DNA from: PALSA-505 sp036267135
GTDB taxonomy: Bacteria > Actinomycetota > Actinomycetes > Streptosporangiales > Streptosporangiaceae
NCBI GenBank assembly: GCA_036267135.1
Contig: DATAWQ010000026.1
Span: 3,554-67,553, forward strand
DNA: 64,000 bases
Direction of reading: 5' to 3'
The translations under genes and the position numbers were made by a program. Positions within the stretch are counted from its first letter, which is position 1. Each line of letters opens with the position of its first letter. The notes beneath the pieces were generated by a model. The model saw only the letters and a program-made list of their open reading frames with translations, made no database searches and was not told where the DNA came from. Positions 1-8,164 of the stretch are shown one piece after another.

Positions 1-41
1 TCCGCAGCCACGTCAAGGACGACCGGCGAAGCCGCCGGTAG
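1..41 (+). CDS. rpsS: 30S ribosomal protein S19, C-terminal end (partial)
   Basis: Only the last 12 codons are in the window, in frame 3, reading RSHVKDDRRSRR and then TAG at 39-41. The basic tail and the position directly before rplV match the S10-operon order rplB-rpsS-rplV-rpsC. S19 binds 16S rRNA in the head of the small subunit. The rest of the gene lies upstream of the window. Confidence 0.85.
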   Translation, partial: RSHVKDDRRSRR

Positions 42-62
42 GCCGAGGAGGACAGGACACCG

Positions 63-428
63 ATGCAAGCGACGGCTAAGGCCCGGTACATCCGCGTCAC
101 GCCGCGGAAGGCGCGCCGCGTGGTGGATCTCATCCGTGGGATGCCTGCGGCAGACGCCCAGGCGGTGCTCCGCTTCGCCCCTCAGTCGGCCAGCGACCCG
201 GTCGGCAAGGTGCTCGCCAGCGCGATCGCCAACGCCGAGCACAGCGGCACCAGGCCGGACCTGAGCGAGCTGCGGGTGACCCGCGCCTGGGTGGACGAGG
301 GGCCGACGCTCAAGCGGTTCCGTCCCAGGGCACAGGGCCGCGGTTACCGGATCAACAAGCGGACCAGCCACATCACCGTCATCGTCTCCGACGAGGCCAA
401 TGGCGCGAAGAAGGAGAGGACCCGCTAG
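63..428 (+). CDS. rplV: 50S ribosomal protein L22
   Basis: This 121-residue protein is L22, which lines the nascent-peptide exit tunnel of the 50S subunit. The N-terminus has the usual pattern AKARYIRVTPRKARRVVDLIRG, and the C-terminal part has the basic RAQGRGYRINKRTSHI segment of the tunnel hairpin. The ATG at 63 follows a GAGGA motif. The stop TAG (426-428) overlaps the GTG of rpsC by one base, so the two are probably translationally coupled. Length is typical of actinobacteria. Confidence 0.97.
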   Translation: MQATAKARYIRVTPRKARRVVDLIRGMPAADAQAVLRFAPQSASDPVGKVLASAIANAEHSGTRPDLSELRVTRAWVDEGPTLKRFRPRAQGRGYRINKRTSHITVIVSDEANGAKKERTR

Positions 429-1306
429 TGGGCCAGAAGGTGAACCCGCACGGGTTCAGGCTTGGCATCACTACCGACTTCAAAAGCCGGTGGTACGCCG
501 ACAAGCTGTACAAGGACTACGTGGCGGAGGACGTGGCCATCCGCCGGATGCTGCAGCGCGGCATGGAGCGGGCTGGCATCTCCAAGGTCGAGATCGAGCG
601 GACCAGGGACCGGGTGCGGGTGGACATCCACACCGCCAGGCCCGGCATCGTGATCGGCCGTCGTGGCGCCGAGGCCGACCGCATCCGCGGCGACCTGGAG
701 AAGCTGAGCGGCAAGCAGATCCAGCTCAACATCCTCGAGGTCAAGAACCCCGAGATCGACGCCCAGCTTGTCGCGCAGGGCGTGGCCGAGCAGTTGTCCA
801 GCCGCGTTTCGTTCCGCCGGGCCATGCGCAAGGCGATGCAGAGCGCGATGAAGGGCAACGCCAAGGGCATCAGGATCCAGTGCTCGGGCCGCCTGGGCGG
901 CGCGGAGATGTCCCGGTCGGAGTTCTACCGCGAGGGCCGGGTGCCGCTGCACACGCTGCGGGCCAACATCGACTACGGCTTCTACGAGGCACGCACCACG
1001 TTCGGCCGGATCGGCGTGAAGGTCTGGATCTATCTGGGTGAGGCGCCGCTGACCCGCGCCGAGCGGCAGGCCGCGCAGCTCGCGCAGCGGGCCGACCAGC
1101 GCCGGGACCGGCCGCCGCAGCGGCGGGCCGGCACCGGCAGGCGCCCCGGCGGCCAGGGCGGGCCTCCCGGCGGGCCGGGTGGCGGTCGGCAGCCCCGCGG
1201 CGAGGGGCAGGCCCAGCAGCGCGCGCCCCAGCAGGCCGAGGCCCCATCCGCGCCGGCCGAGCCCGCGGCGTCGCCCGAGAAGCCAACCAGTACAGAGGAA
1301 AGCTGA
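428..1306 (+). CDS. rpsC: 30S ribosomal protein S3
   Basis: S3 sits at the mRNA entry channel of the 30S subunit. The 292-residue product begins MGQKVNPHGFRLGI and has the KH-type RNA-binding core around residues 40-110 (GIVIGRRGAEADRIR) followed by the S3 C-terminal domain. About 70 residues after residue 215 form an R/Q/G/P-rich, low-complexity tail (PGGQGGPPGGPGGGR region). Such a tail is common in actinobacterial S3 and is probably disordered. The GTG start overlaps the rplV stop. Confidence 0.97.
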   Translation: MGQKVNPHGFRLGITTDFKSRWYADKLYKDYVAEDVAIRRMLQRGMERAGISKVEIERTRDRVRVDIHTARPGIVIGRRGAEADRIRGDLEKLSGKQIQLNILEVKNPEIDAQLVAQGVAEQLSSRVSFRRAMRKAMQSAMKGNAKGIRIQCSGRLGGAEMSRSEFYREGRVPLHTLRANIDYGFYEARTTFGRIGVKVWIYLGEAPLTRAERQAAQLAQRADQRRDRPPQRRAGTGRRPGGQGGPPGGPGGGRQPRGEGQAQQRAPQQAEAPSAPAEPAASPEKPTSTEES

Positions 1307-1309
1307 GTC

Positions 1310-1729
1310 ATGCTCATCCCACGCAGGGTTAAGCACCGCAAGCAGCACCGGCCCGGCCGGTCCGGCATGGCTACCGGTGGCACCAGGGTGACGTTCGGCG
1401 AGTACGGTGTCCAGGCGCTCGAACACTCGTACCTGACCAACCGGCAGATCGAGGCCGCCCGTATCGCCATGACCCGGCACATCCGGCGTGGCGGGAAGGT
1501 GTGGATCAACATCTACCCCGACCGACCGCTGACCAAGAAGCCGGCCGAGACCCGGATGGGTTCCGGCAAGGGCTCGCCGGAGTGGTGGATCGCCAACGTC
1601 AAGCCGGGCCGGGTCATGTTCGAGCTGTCCGGCGTGTCCGAGACGGTCGCCAGGGAGGCGCTCCGGCTGGCCGCGCACAAGCTGCCAATGAAGTGCCGGT
1701 TCGTGAAGCGAGAGGCGGGTGACGCGTGA
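1310..1729 (+). CDS. rplP: 50S ribosomal protein L16
   Basis: L16 (139 residues) is a 50S protein near the peptidyl-transferase centre and the A-site tRNA. It begins MLIPRRVKHRKQHRPGR and contains the conserved RQIEAARIAMTRHIRRGGKVWINIYPD stretch and the FRxG-type KPGRVMFELSG region. The ATG at 1310 is 3 bases after the rpsC stop. Its TGA overlaps the ATG of rpmC (TGATG), which indicates coupled translation within the S10 operon. Confidence 0.97.
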   Translation: MLIPRRVKHRKQHRPGRSGMATGGTRVTFGEYGVQALEHSYLTNRQIEAARIAMTRHIRRGGKVWINIYPDRPLTKKPAETRMGSGKGSPEWWIANVKPGRVMFELSGVSETVAREALRLAAHKLPMKCRFVKREAGDA

Positions 1730-2034
1730 TGGCAGACAGCATAAGCGCTACCCAGCTAAGGACGCAGACCGAAGAGGAGCTCAACATCAAGCTGGCCGAG
1801 GCCAAGGCGGAGCTGTTCAACCTCCGCTTCCAGGCCGCCACCGGGCAGCTCGAGAGCCACGGACGGCTGCGCGCGGTGCGTAAGGAAATCGCCCGGATCT
1901 ACACGGTGAAGCGCGAGCGCGAGCTCGGCATCGTCACCGTGATCGACGATGCGGGCGTGGACGACGAACGGCATCCGGCGCTGGTGGCTCAGTCCGAAGG
2001 GGCGCAGGCCGAGGAGGAGACCGACAGTGAGTGA
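1729..2034 (+). CDS. rpmC: 50S ribosomal protein L29
   Basis: L29 is a small two-helix protein at the exit-tunnel rim, a docking site for nascent-chain factors. The family core (EEELNIKLAEAKAELFNLRFQAATGQL, then RAVRKEIARIYTVKRERELG) covers residues 15-65. About 30 further residues form an acidic Glu/Asp-rich tail that longer actinobacterial L29 proteins share. ATG 1729 is chosen because it overlaps the rplP stop; an in-frame GTG at 1726 would add one residue. The last 8 bases overlap the start of rpsQ. Confidence 0.95.
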   Translation: MADSISATQLRTQTEEELNIKLAEAKAELFNLRFQAATGQLESHGRLRAVRKEIARIYTVKRERELGIVTVIDDAGVDDERHPALVAQSEGAQAEEETDSE

Positions 2035-2341
2035 GGCACAGGCGTCTGACACACGGGCGGCCGCCACGGCGCGCGACGCCGGGCACGAAGGCCGTGCCTA
2101 CCGGAAGACCCGGGAGGGCCTGGTCGTCAGCGACAAGATGGACAAGACCGTTGTCGTCTTGGTCGAGGACCGGGTCAAGCACCCCAAGTACGGCAAGGTC
2201 ATCCGGCGCACGAAGCGGTACAACGCGCACGACCCCGCGAACGACTGTGGGGTCGGCGACCGGGTGCTGCTGATGGAGACCAGGCCGCTGTCGGCCACCA
2301 AGCGGTGGCGCGTGGCGGAAATCCTTGAGAAGGCCAAGTAA
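2027..2341 (+). CDS. rpsQ: 30S ribosomal protein S17
   Basis: S17 is an OB-fold primary 16S rRNA-binding protein. The core is visible from about residue 22: YRKTREGLVVSDKMDKTVVV, HPKYGKVIRRTKRYNAHD and GDRVLLMETRPLSATKRWRV. I place the start at GTG 2027, which overlaps the rpmC stop by 8 bases. That gives 104 residues with a 20-residue Ala-rich extension ahead of the core. The longer open frame starting at 1949 lies inside rpmC and is not credible as a start. Confidence 0.93.
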   Translation: MSEAQASDTRAAATARDAGHEGRAYRKTREGLVVSDKMDKTVVVLVEDRVKHPKYGKVIRRTKRYNAHDPANDCGVGDRVLLMETRPLSATKRWRVAEILEKAK

Positions 2342-2380
2342 TCACGGCCTTCAGGCCGGTGTGAAGAAGCAGGAGTTGAC

Positions 2381-2749
2381 GTGATCCAGCAGGAGTCGCG
2401 GCTCAAGGTCGCCGACAACACGGGAGCCAAGGAGATCTTGTGCATCCGCGTGCTCGGCGGTTCGGGTCGGCGATACGCGGGAATCGGTGACGTCATCGTG
2501 GCGACCGTGAAAGATGCCATTCCCGGCGCGCCCGTGAAGAGAGGCGAGGTCGTCAAGGCCGTCGTCGTCCGCACCCGCAAGGAACGCCGCCGCGTAGACG
2601 GCTCCTATATCCGCTTCGACGAGAACGCCGCGGTGCTGATCAGGGACGGCGGGGACCCACGCGGTACCCGCATCTTCGGCCCGGTCGGCCGCGAGCTGAG
2701 GGAGAAGCGCTTCATGCGGATCATCTCACTCGCCCCGGAGGTGCTGTGA
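2381..2749 (+). CDS. rplN: 50S ribosomal protein L14
   Basis: L14 forms part of the intersubunit bridge and the trigger site for several ribosome-binding factors. The 122-residue sequence has the typical MIQQESRLKVADNTGAKEI opening and an RGTRIFGPVGRELR segment near residue 100. It starts with GTG at 2381 after an AGGAG motif. It opens the spc-operon part of the cluster, 39 bases after rpsQ, and its stop overlaps the rplX ATG. Confidence 0.97.
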   Translation: MIQQESRLKVADNTGAKEILCIRVLGGSGRRYAGIGDVIVATVKDAIPGAPVKRGEVVKAVVVRTRKERRRVDGSYIRFDENAAVLIRDGGDPRGTRIFGPVGRELREKRFMRIISLAPEVL

Positions 2750-3072
2750 TGGCCAAGATCAAGAAAGGTGATCACGTGCTGGTCACCGCCGGTGCGGACC
2801 GTGGCCTGGAAGGCACGGTCATCCTGGTGTACCCGGACAGGGACAAGGTCCTCGTCCAGGGCGTCAACATGATCAAGAAGAACACCAAGGTCACGCACCA
2901 GGGGTACCGGGGCGCCAAGGAGGGCGGCATCGTCCACCAGGAGGCACCCGTCCACGTGAGCAACGTCCAGTTGATCGACCCAGAGACCAAGAAGCCGGTC
3001 CGGGCCGCCTTCAGGTTCGATGACAACGGCAACAAGATCCGGACTGCCGGTCCGGGGGGCAAGGACATCTGA
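2749..3072 (+). CDS. rplX: 50S ribosomal protein L24
   Basis: L24 is a KOW-domain assembly initiator of the 50S subunit. The protein (107 residues from ATG 2749) begins MAKIKKGDHVLVTAGADRGLEG, the KOW motif, and continues NMIKKNTKVTHQGYRGAKEGGI. The ATG overlaps the rplN TGA; a GTG at 2746 would add one residue. The gene ends in a TGATG overlap with rplE, so translation is coupled on both sides. Confidence 0.96.
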   Translation: MAKIKKGDHVLVTAGADRGLEGTVILVYPDRDKVLVQGVNMIKKNTKVTHQGYRGAKEGGIVHQEAPVHVSNVQLIDPETKKPVRAAFRFDDNGNKIRTAGPGGKDI

Positions 3073-3692
3073 TGCCAGCGAGTACGAAGCAGGCCAAGCC
3101 GAAGGCTGATGCGGCCGGTCAGGGTGCCGGTAACGGCAAGCCCGCGCCGCCGCCGAGGCTGAAGGAGCGTTACCGGGCCGAGGTCGCGCCCGCGTTGCGC
3201 GAGGAGTTCGGCTACAGCAACGTGATGCAGATCCCGGGGCTGTCCAAGATCGCCGTCAACATGGGTGTCGGCGAGGCGGCCAGGGACGCCAAGCTGATCG
3301 AGGGCGCGGTGCGCGACCTCTCCCTGATCACCGGCCAGAAGCCGGCCGTGGCCAAGGCGAAGAAGTCGGTGGCTCAGTTCAAGCTCCGCGAGGGCATGCC
3401 GATCGGCGCGCACGTGACGCTGCGCGGCGACCGGATGTGGGAGTTCTGCGACCGGCTGCTGACCATCGCGCTGCCGCGGATCCGTGACTTCCGCGGCCTG
3501 TCCGACCGGCAGTTCGACGGTCGCGGCAACTACACGTTCGGCCTGAACGAGCAGTCGATGTTCCACGAGGTCGACCGCGACCAGATCGATCGGCAGCGGG
3601 GGATGGACATCACCCTGGTCACCACCGCGACCACCGACGAAGAGGGCCGTTCGCTGCTGCGGCGGCTCGGATTCCCTTTCAAGGAAGGTTAA
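3072..3692 (+). CDS. rplE: 50S ribosomal protein L5
   Basis: L5 binds 5S rRNA and contacts P-site tRNA. The family core starts near residue 28 (PRLKERYRAEVAPALREEFGYSNVMQIPGLSKIAVNMGVGEA) and ends with the MDITLVTTATTDEEGRSLLRRLGFPF segment. The first 27 residues are a Lys/Ala-rich extension (KQAKPKADAAGQGAGNG) not present in shorter family members. Starting at ATG 3072, it overlaps the rplX stop. No internal start with a better ribosome-binding site is evident. Confidence 0.95.
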   Translation: MPASTKQAKPKADAAGQGAGNGKPAPPPRLKERYRAEVAPALREEFGYSNVMQIPGLSKIAVNMGVGEAARDAKLIEGAVRDLSLITGQKPAVAKAKKSVAQFKLREGMPIGAHVTLRGDRMWEFCDRLLTIALPRIRDFRGLSDRQFDGRGNYTFGLNEQSMFHEVDRDQIDRQRGMDITLVTTATTDEEGRSLLRRLGFPFKEG

Positions 3693-3698
3693 GAGGAG

Positions 3699-3884
3699 TT
3701 GGCGAAAAAGGCACTGATCGCCAAGGCCAAGCGGAAGCCTAAGTTCGCCGTGCGGGCCTACACGCGATGCTCGCGATGCGGGCGGCCTCGCGCCGTGTAC
3801 CGCAAGTTCGGCCTCTGCCGCATCTGCCTGCGGTCCATGGCCCACCGGGGCGAGCTCCCAGGCATCACGAAGTCAAGCTGGTAA
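3699..3884 (+). CDS. rpsZ: 30S ribosomal protein S14, zinc-ribbon type Z
   Basis: This 61-residue S14 is the short zinc-binding form. The pairs CSRC and CRIC are spaced as in the C+ family and would hold one Zn ion. The end GELPGITKSSW is diagnostic. The start is a TTG at 3699, 6 bases after an AAGAGGAG ribosome-binding site; the strength of that site supports TTG initiation. It lies between rplE and rpsH as expected. Actinobacteria often also carry a zinc-free S14 paralogue elsewhere. Confidence 0.95.
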   Translation: MAKKALIAKAKRKPKFAVRAYTRCSRCGRPRAVYRKFGLCRICLRSMAHRGELPGITKSSW

Positions 3885-3989
3885 TTGAATTAGTAACCGA
3901 CCCGGGCGCTACGGCGCCCACCGACCACGCCGGAGGTCCCGGCCGTCTTGCGGCGGCGGGAAACCGTGGCGAGGAGGGGCCACGAGGCC

Positions 3990-4388
3990 ATGACAATGAC
4001 CGACCCGATCGCAGACATGCTCACTCGTCTGCGAAACGCAAATTCGGCGTACCATGACACGACCGGCATGCCGTATTCGAAGATCAAGTCGCACATCGCG
4101 GAAATACTCAAGCAAGAGGGTTACATCGCGGACTGGCGCGTGGAGGACGGCGAGGTCGGCAAGAATCTCGTGGTTTCGCTCAAGTTCGGCCCGACGCGCG
4201 AGCGCTCGATCGCTGGGCTCAAGCGTGTCTCCAAGCCTGGACTGCGGGTGTACGCGAAAAAGGACGGCCTGCCCCGGGTGCTCGGTGGCCTGGGCGTCGC
4301 GATCATCTCCACATCGGCTGGCCTGATGACCGACAGGCAGGCGGGCAAGCGTGGCGTGGGCGGGGAAGTCCTCGCCTACGTCTGGTAA
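3990..4388 (+). CDS. rpsH: 30S ribosomal protein S8
   Basis: S8 is a primary 16S rRNA binder and, in other bacteria, the translational repressor of the spc operon. The start is ATG 3990 (MTMTDPIADMLTRLRNANSAYHD), giving 132 residues. An alternative ATG sits two codons later. The C-terminal motif ISTSAGLMTDRQAGKRGVGG with VLAYVW is typical. A gap of 105 bases separates it from rpsZ; this spacer contains no gene and could hold a regulatory mRNA structure. Confidence 0.96.
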   Translation: MTMTDPIADMLTRLRNANSAYHDTTGMPYSKIKSHIAEILKQEGYIADWRVEDGEVGKNLVVSLKFGPTRERSIAGLKRVSKPGLRVYAKKDGLPRVLGGLGVAIISTSAGLMTDRQAGKRGVGGEVLAYVW

Positions 4389-4398
4389 GGGGAGCACG

Positions 4399-4935
4399 AT
4401 GTCGAGAATCGGGCGCATGCCCGTGACCGTGCCGAGTGGCGTCGATGTCTCCATCGACGGCCGCGAGGTGATCGTCAAGGGCCCGAAGGGCATGCTGCGG
4501 CACACCGTCGCGGTGCCTATAGAGGTGGCCAAGAACGACGGTGTGCTGACCGTGACCAGGCCAAACGACGAAGGAAACGTCCGTGCCCTGCACGGCCTGT
4601 CCCGCTCGCTGATCGCCAACATGATCACCGGCGTGACCGACGGCTACCGTAAGACCCTGGAGATCGTCGGGGTCGGCTACCGGGTGCAGGCGCGGGGCAA
4701 GGACCTTGAGTTCTCCCTGGGCTACAGCCACCCGGTGATGGTGGTCCCGCCCGACGGCATCACGTTCCGGGTCGAGGCGCCCACCAGGTTCGTGGTCGAG
4801 GGCATCGACAAGCAGCAAGTGGGCGAGATCGCGGCCAACATCCGGAAGCTGCGCAAGCCGGATCCGTACAAAGGCAAGGGTGTGCGGTATCAGGGCGAAT
4901 TGGTCCGGCGCAAGGTCGGGAAGGCTGGTAAGTAA
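4399..4935 (+). CDS. rplF: 50S ribosomal protein L6
   Basis: L6 (178 residues) has two tandem RNA-binding domains beside the GTPase-associated region. The opening MSRIGRMPVTVPSGVDVSIDG, the central GYRVQARGKDLEFSLGYSHPV and the end PDPYKGKGVRYQGELVRRKVGKAGK are family signatures. ATG 4399 is preceded by a GGGGAGC ribosome-binding site and follows rpsH by 10 bases. The longer frame from 4351 lies within rpsH and is rejected. Confidence 0.97.
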   Translation: MSRIGRMPVTVPSGVDVSIDGREVIVKGPKGMLRHTVAVPIEVAKNDGVLTVTRPNDEGNVRALHGLSRSLIANMITGVTDGYRKTLEIVGVGYRVQARGKDLEFSLGYSHPVMVVPPDGITFRVEAPTRFVVEGIDKQQVGEIAANIRKLRKPDPYKGKGVRYQGELVRRKVGKAGK

Positions 4936-4938
4936 GAC

Positions 4939-5364
4939 ATGGCTGGCACTAAGACTGCGACTGGCCCGCGTACCGCGGGCTCCCGAGCCGGGGGCACCCG
5001 TGCGGACGGCCGGGGCAGCCGCTCGACCCAGCGGGCCCGGCGGCACCTGCGGGTGCGCAAGCGGGTAACCGGGGCACCGGTCCGCCCCCGCCTGGTCGTG
5101 ACCAGGTCGGCCCGGCACACTTTCGCCCAGTTGATTGACGACGTGGCCGGGCACACGCTGGCCGCGGCGTCCAGCCTGGACGCGGAGGTCCGCGGCGCGG
5201 GCGGCGACAAGAAGGCCAAGGCCCGCAAGGTCGGCGAGCTGCTCGCCCGGCGGGCGGCCGAGGCCGGCGTCAGCGCGGCGGTGTTCGACCGGGCTGGCTA
5301 CCGGTACCACGGCCGCGTCGCCGCGCTGGCCGACGGCGCCCGCGAGGGTGGGCTGAACCTGTGA
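4939..5364 (+). CDS. rplR: 50S ribosomal protein L18
   Basis: L18 binds 5S rRNA with L5 and helps place it in the central protuberance. The conserved part begins near residue 30 (QRARRHLRVRKRVTGAPVRPRLVVTRSARHTFAQLIDD) and ends DRAGYRYHGRVAALADGAREGGL. An N-terminal extension of about 25 Gly/Arg/Thr residues precedes it. The gene starts 3 bases after rplF and is 141 residues long, somewhat longer than most L18 proteins because of that extension. Confidence 0.95.
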   Translation: MAGTKTATGPRTAGSRAGGTRADGRGSRSTQRARRHLRVRKRVTGAPVRPRLVVTRSARHTFAQLIDDVAGHTLAAASSLDAEVRGAGGDKKAKARKVGELLARRAAEAGVSAAVFDRAGYRYHGRVAALADGAREGGLNL

Positions 5365-5389
5365 TGACCAAAGAGAAGAGGATGAACTG

Positions 5390-5998
5390 ATGCCAGGCGC
5401 ACCGCGGCGCGGCTCGGCCGGTGGCGGTGGTGAGCGGCGCGAGCGCCGTGACGACCGCCGGGGCGGGTCCACCGAAAAGTCCGCTCAGTACCTGGAGCGC
5501 GTGATCACCATCAACCGTGTGGCCAAGGTGGTCAAGGGTGGCCGGCGGTTCAGCTTCACCGCACTGGTCGTGGTCGGCGACGGCAACGGCATGGTCGGCG
5601 TCGGCTACGGCAAGGCCAAGGAGGTGCCCACGGCGATCGCCAAGGGCGTCGAGGAGGCCAAGAAGCACTTCTTCAAGGTGCCCCGCATCGCCGGCACGAT
5701 CCCGCACATGGTGCAGGGTGAGGCCGCCGCCGGGGTCGTGCTGCTCAAGCCGGCCAGCCCGGGAACCGGCGTCATCGCCGGCGGCCCGGTCCGCCGGGTG
5801 CTCGAGTGCGCGGGTATCAAGGACGTGCTGTCCCGGTCGCTCGGGTCCTCGAACCCGATCAACGTGGTGCACGCCACGGTGACCGCGCTGAAGAGCCTGA
5901 AACGGCCTGAGGAGATCGCGGCCAAGCGTGGCCTGCCGATCGAGGACGTCGCCCCCGCGGCCATGCTGCGCGCTCGCGCCGCCGCGGGCGCCAACTAG
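5390..5998 (+). CDS. rpsE: 30S ribosomal protein S5
   Basis: S5 acts in decoding accuracy and mRNA unwinding at the entry channel. The double-stranded-RNA-binding fold is at residues 40-110 (ITINRVAKVVKGGRRFSFTALVVVGDGNGMVGVGYGKAKEVPTAI) and the C-terminal domain includes GPVRRVLECAGIKDVLSRSLGS. A basic Gly/Arg-rich leader of about 30 residues precedes it. The product has 202 residues. The ATG at 5390 follows an AAGAGGATGA motif. Confidence 0.97.
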   Translation: MPGAPRRGSAGGGGERRERRDDRRGGSTEKSAQYLERVITINRVAKVVKGGRRFSFTALVVVGDGNGMVGVGYGKAKEVPTAIAKGVEEAKKHFFKVPRIAGTIPHMVQGEAAAGVVLLKPASPGTGVIAGGPVRRVLECAGIKDVLSRSLGSSNPINVVHATVTALKSLKRPEEIAAKRGLPIEDVAPAAMLRARAAAGAN

Positions 5999-6010
5999 CG
6001 GGAGACGGAC

Positions 6011-6193
6011 ATGGCACGGTTGAAGGTCACCCAGGCGAAGTCGAAGATCGGCGGCACCCAGGCCCAGCGGGCCTCGCTCCGGTCGCTCGGGCTCAAGCGG
6101 GTGGGCGACGTCGTCATCCGTGACGACAGGCCCGAGTTCCGCGGCATGATCAAGGCGGTGCGCCACCTGGTCACCGTCGAGGAGGTTGACTGA
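6011..6193 (+). CDS. rpmD: 50S ribosomal protein L30
   Basis: L30 is a 60-residue ferredoxin-like-fold protein of the large subunit. The pattern LKVTQAKSKIGGTQAQRASLRSLGLKRVGDVVIRDD with MIKAVRHLVTVEE is characteristic. It sits between rpsE and rplO as in all spc operons. The ATG follows a GGGAGACGG motif, and its stop (6191-6193) precedes the rplO ATG by one base. Confidence 0.96.
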   Translation: MARLKVTQAKSKIGGTQAQRASLRSLGLKRVGDVVIRDDRPEFRGMIKAVRHLVTVEEVD

Positions 6194-6194
6194 C

Positions 6195-6701
6195 ATGGCA
6201 GAAGCCAGCAAGGGAGACGCCGGCACCGGCGCTACCCAGAGCCCTGCCTCGAACCGGGCAGGGCTGAGGGTTCACCACCTCCGGCCGGCGCCAGGAGCCC
6301 GCTCCAGCCGGATGCGGGTCGGCCGAGGCGAGGCCTCGAAGGGCAAGACGGCCGGCCGGGGCACCAAGGGCACCAAGGCCCGCGGTCAGGTTCCGGCCAG
6401 GTTCGAGGGCGGCCAGATGCCGCTGCACCGCAGGCTCCCCCAGTTGCGGGGTTTCTCGAACGCGCTGTTCAAGACCAGCTACCAGGTGGTCAACACCGGC
6501 AGGCTGGCCGAGCTGTACCCCGATGGTGGGGACGTCACCCCCGACGACCTCGTCAGCCGGGGTGCGGTACGCGCGGGCGAACTGGTGAAGGTGCTGGGCA
6601 ACGGCGACGCCTCGCCGGGCCTGCGGGTGACCGCACACGCCTTCTCTGCGTCGGCGCGAGAGAAGATCGAAGCGGCCGGGGGGACCGCGACGATGCTTTA
6701 A
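6195..6701 (+). CDS. rplO: 50S ribosomal protein L15
   Basis: L15 is a late-assembly 50S protein with a long extended N-terminus. Signatures are LRVHHLRPAPGARSSRMRVGRGEASKGKTAGRGTKGTKAR, FEGGQMPLHRRLPQLRGF and the end HAFSASAREKIEAAGG. The first 20 or so residues are an extension. ATG 6195 is chosen; an upstream in-frame TTG at 6186 lies inside rpmD. The product has 168 residues. It closes the spc ribosomal block before secY. Confidence 0.95.
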   Translation: MAEASKGDAGTGATQSPASNRAGLRVHHLRPAPGARSSRMRVGRGEASKGKTAGRGTKGTKARGQVPARFEGGQMPLHRRLPQLRGFSNALFKTSYQVVNTGRLAELYPDGGDVTPDDLVSRGAVRAGELVKVLGNGDASPGLRVTAHAFSASAREKIEAAGGTATML

Positions 6702-6756
6702 ACCTCTGACGGCCGCCGCGGCACCCCCCGAGGGGCTACCGGCGGCTAACCGGCGG

Positions 6757-6785
6757 CTGTTAGAGTGCGCCGAGCGGGTTAGACT
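6757..6785 (+). promoter_or_regulatory. possible secY promoter
   Basis: The 149-base gap between rplO and secY contains TAGACT at 6780-6785, a good actinobacterial -10 hexamer. A weak -35 (CTGTTA, 6757-6762) lies 17 bases upstream. A duplicated CCGGCGGCT motif sits just before it. The match is modest; read-through from the spc operon is the alternative. Confidence 0.3.
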
Positions 6786-6850
6786 GCGGCGATTGCTACC
6801 GTCGCGATCCCGCCGACGCGAACCTTGACCCTTCGATCCAAGGACGGCGC

Positions 6851-8164
6851 ATGCTGACCGCGTTCATCCGGGCGTTCCGAACGCCCGACCTGCGCAGGAA
6901 GCTGCTTTTCACACTCTTCATCATTGGGGTCTTCCGGCTCGGGTCCACGTTGCCCACGCCCGGCATCTCGGTGAAAGCTGTCAACGCGTGTGTGAACGCG
7001 GCTACCACGAGCGGTAGCACGGCAAACGTCTACCAGCTCGTGAACCTGTTCAGCGGCGGCGCGCTGCTGAAACTCACGGTGTTCTCGCTGGGCATCATGC
7101 CCTACATCCAGGCGAGCATCATCATGCAGTTGCTCGCCGTGGTCATCCCGCGGCTGGAGACGCTGCAGGATGAGGGCCAGGCCGGGACCGCGAAGATCAC
7201 CCAGTACACCCGCTACCTGACCGTCGGGCTGGCCATCCTGCAGTCCACCGGCGTGGTGGCGCTGGCCAGGTCGGGCAAGCTGTTCACCTCCTGCAGCAAG
7301 TCGCTGCTGGTGAACAACGGCACGTTCACGATCGTCACGATGGTGATCATCATGACGGCCGGTACCGCCGTGATCATGTGGCTGGGCGAACTGATCACCG
7401 ACCGCGGCGTCGGCAACGGGATGTCGCTGATGATCTTCACTCAGGTCATCGCCGTGTTCCCGTCCGAGCTGCAGAACATCTACCGGGCCAAGCACGCGTT
7501 CGCGCTCATCGTCACGATCGCGGTCGGCGTGGCCATCATCGGCTTCATCGCGTTCATGGAACAGGCCCAGCGCCGGATCCCGGTGCAGTACGCCAAGCGC
7601 ATGGTGGGCCGTCGGATGTACGGCGGGACGTCGACCTACATCCCGATGAAGGTCAATCAGGCCGGTGTCATCCCGGTCATCTTCGCCTCGTCGCTGCTAT
7701 ACATCCCTCAGTTGGCCGCGTCGCTGTTCGGTAATACCGCCCATCCCCAGGGCTGGGTGACGTTCATCGACAAGTACCTGGCCCAGCAGAGCTCGGCCTG
7801 GTACATCGGTGCGTTCTTCGTGTTGATCATCTTCTTCACGTACTTCTACGTGGCGATCTCGTTCAACCCGGAGAAGGTCGCGGACAACATGAAGAAATAC
7901 GGCGGGTTCATCCCGGGCATCAGACCCGGTCGGCCCACCGCCGAATATCTCCAGTACGTGCTTTCAAGAATCACCGCGCCCGGTTCGGTGTACCTGGGTT
8001 TCGTCGCGCTCGTCCCGATGGTTGCGCTCGCCTTCGTCGGAGTAGGCAACACGATCCCGTTCGGTGGTACCCCGATCCTCATCGCTGTCGGGGTTGGCCT
8101 GGACACCGTGAAGCAGATCGAGAGTCAGCTTCAGCAGCGTAACTACGAGGGCTTCCTTCGATAG
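6851..8164 (+). CDS. secY: preprotein translocase subunit SecY
   Basis: SecY is the ten-helix channel of the Sec translocon. The 437-residue protein begins MLTAFIRAFRTPDLRRKLLFTLFIIGVFRLGSTLPTPG and has the usual plug region, the NLFSGGALLKLTVFSLGIMPYIQASIIMQL segment and the cytosolic loop QRRIPVQYAKRMVGRR that contacts ribosome and SecA. Length and hydrophobic profile are normal for the family. The stop overlaps the GTG of adk by one base, so adk translation is probably coupled. Confidence 0.97.
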   Translation: MLTAFIRAFRTPDLRRKLLFTLFIIGVFRLGSTLPTPGISVKAVNACVNAATTSGSTANVYQLVNLFSGGALLKLTVFSLGIMPYIQASIIMQLLAVVIPRLETLQDEGQAGTAKITQYTRYLTVGLAILQSTGVVALARSGKLFTSCSKSLLVNNGTFTIVTMVIIMTAGTAVIMWLGELITDRGVGNGMSLMIFTQVIAVFPSELQNIYRAKHAFALIVTIAVGVAIIGFIAFMEQAQRRIPVQYAKRMVGRRMYGGTSTYIPMKVNQAGVIPVIFASSLLYIPQLAASLFGNTAHPQGWVTFIDKYLAQQSSAWYIGAFFVLIIFFTYFYVAISFNPEKVADNMKKYGGFIPGIRPGRPTAEYLQYVLSRITAPGSVYLGFVALVPMVALAFVGVGNTIPFGGTPILIAVGVGLDTVKQIESQLQQRNYEGFLR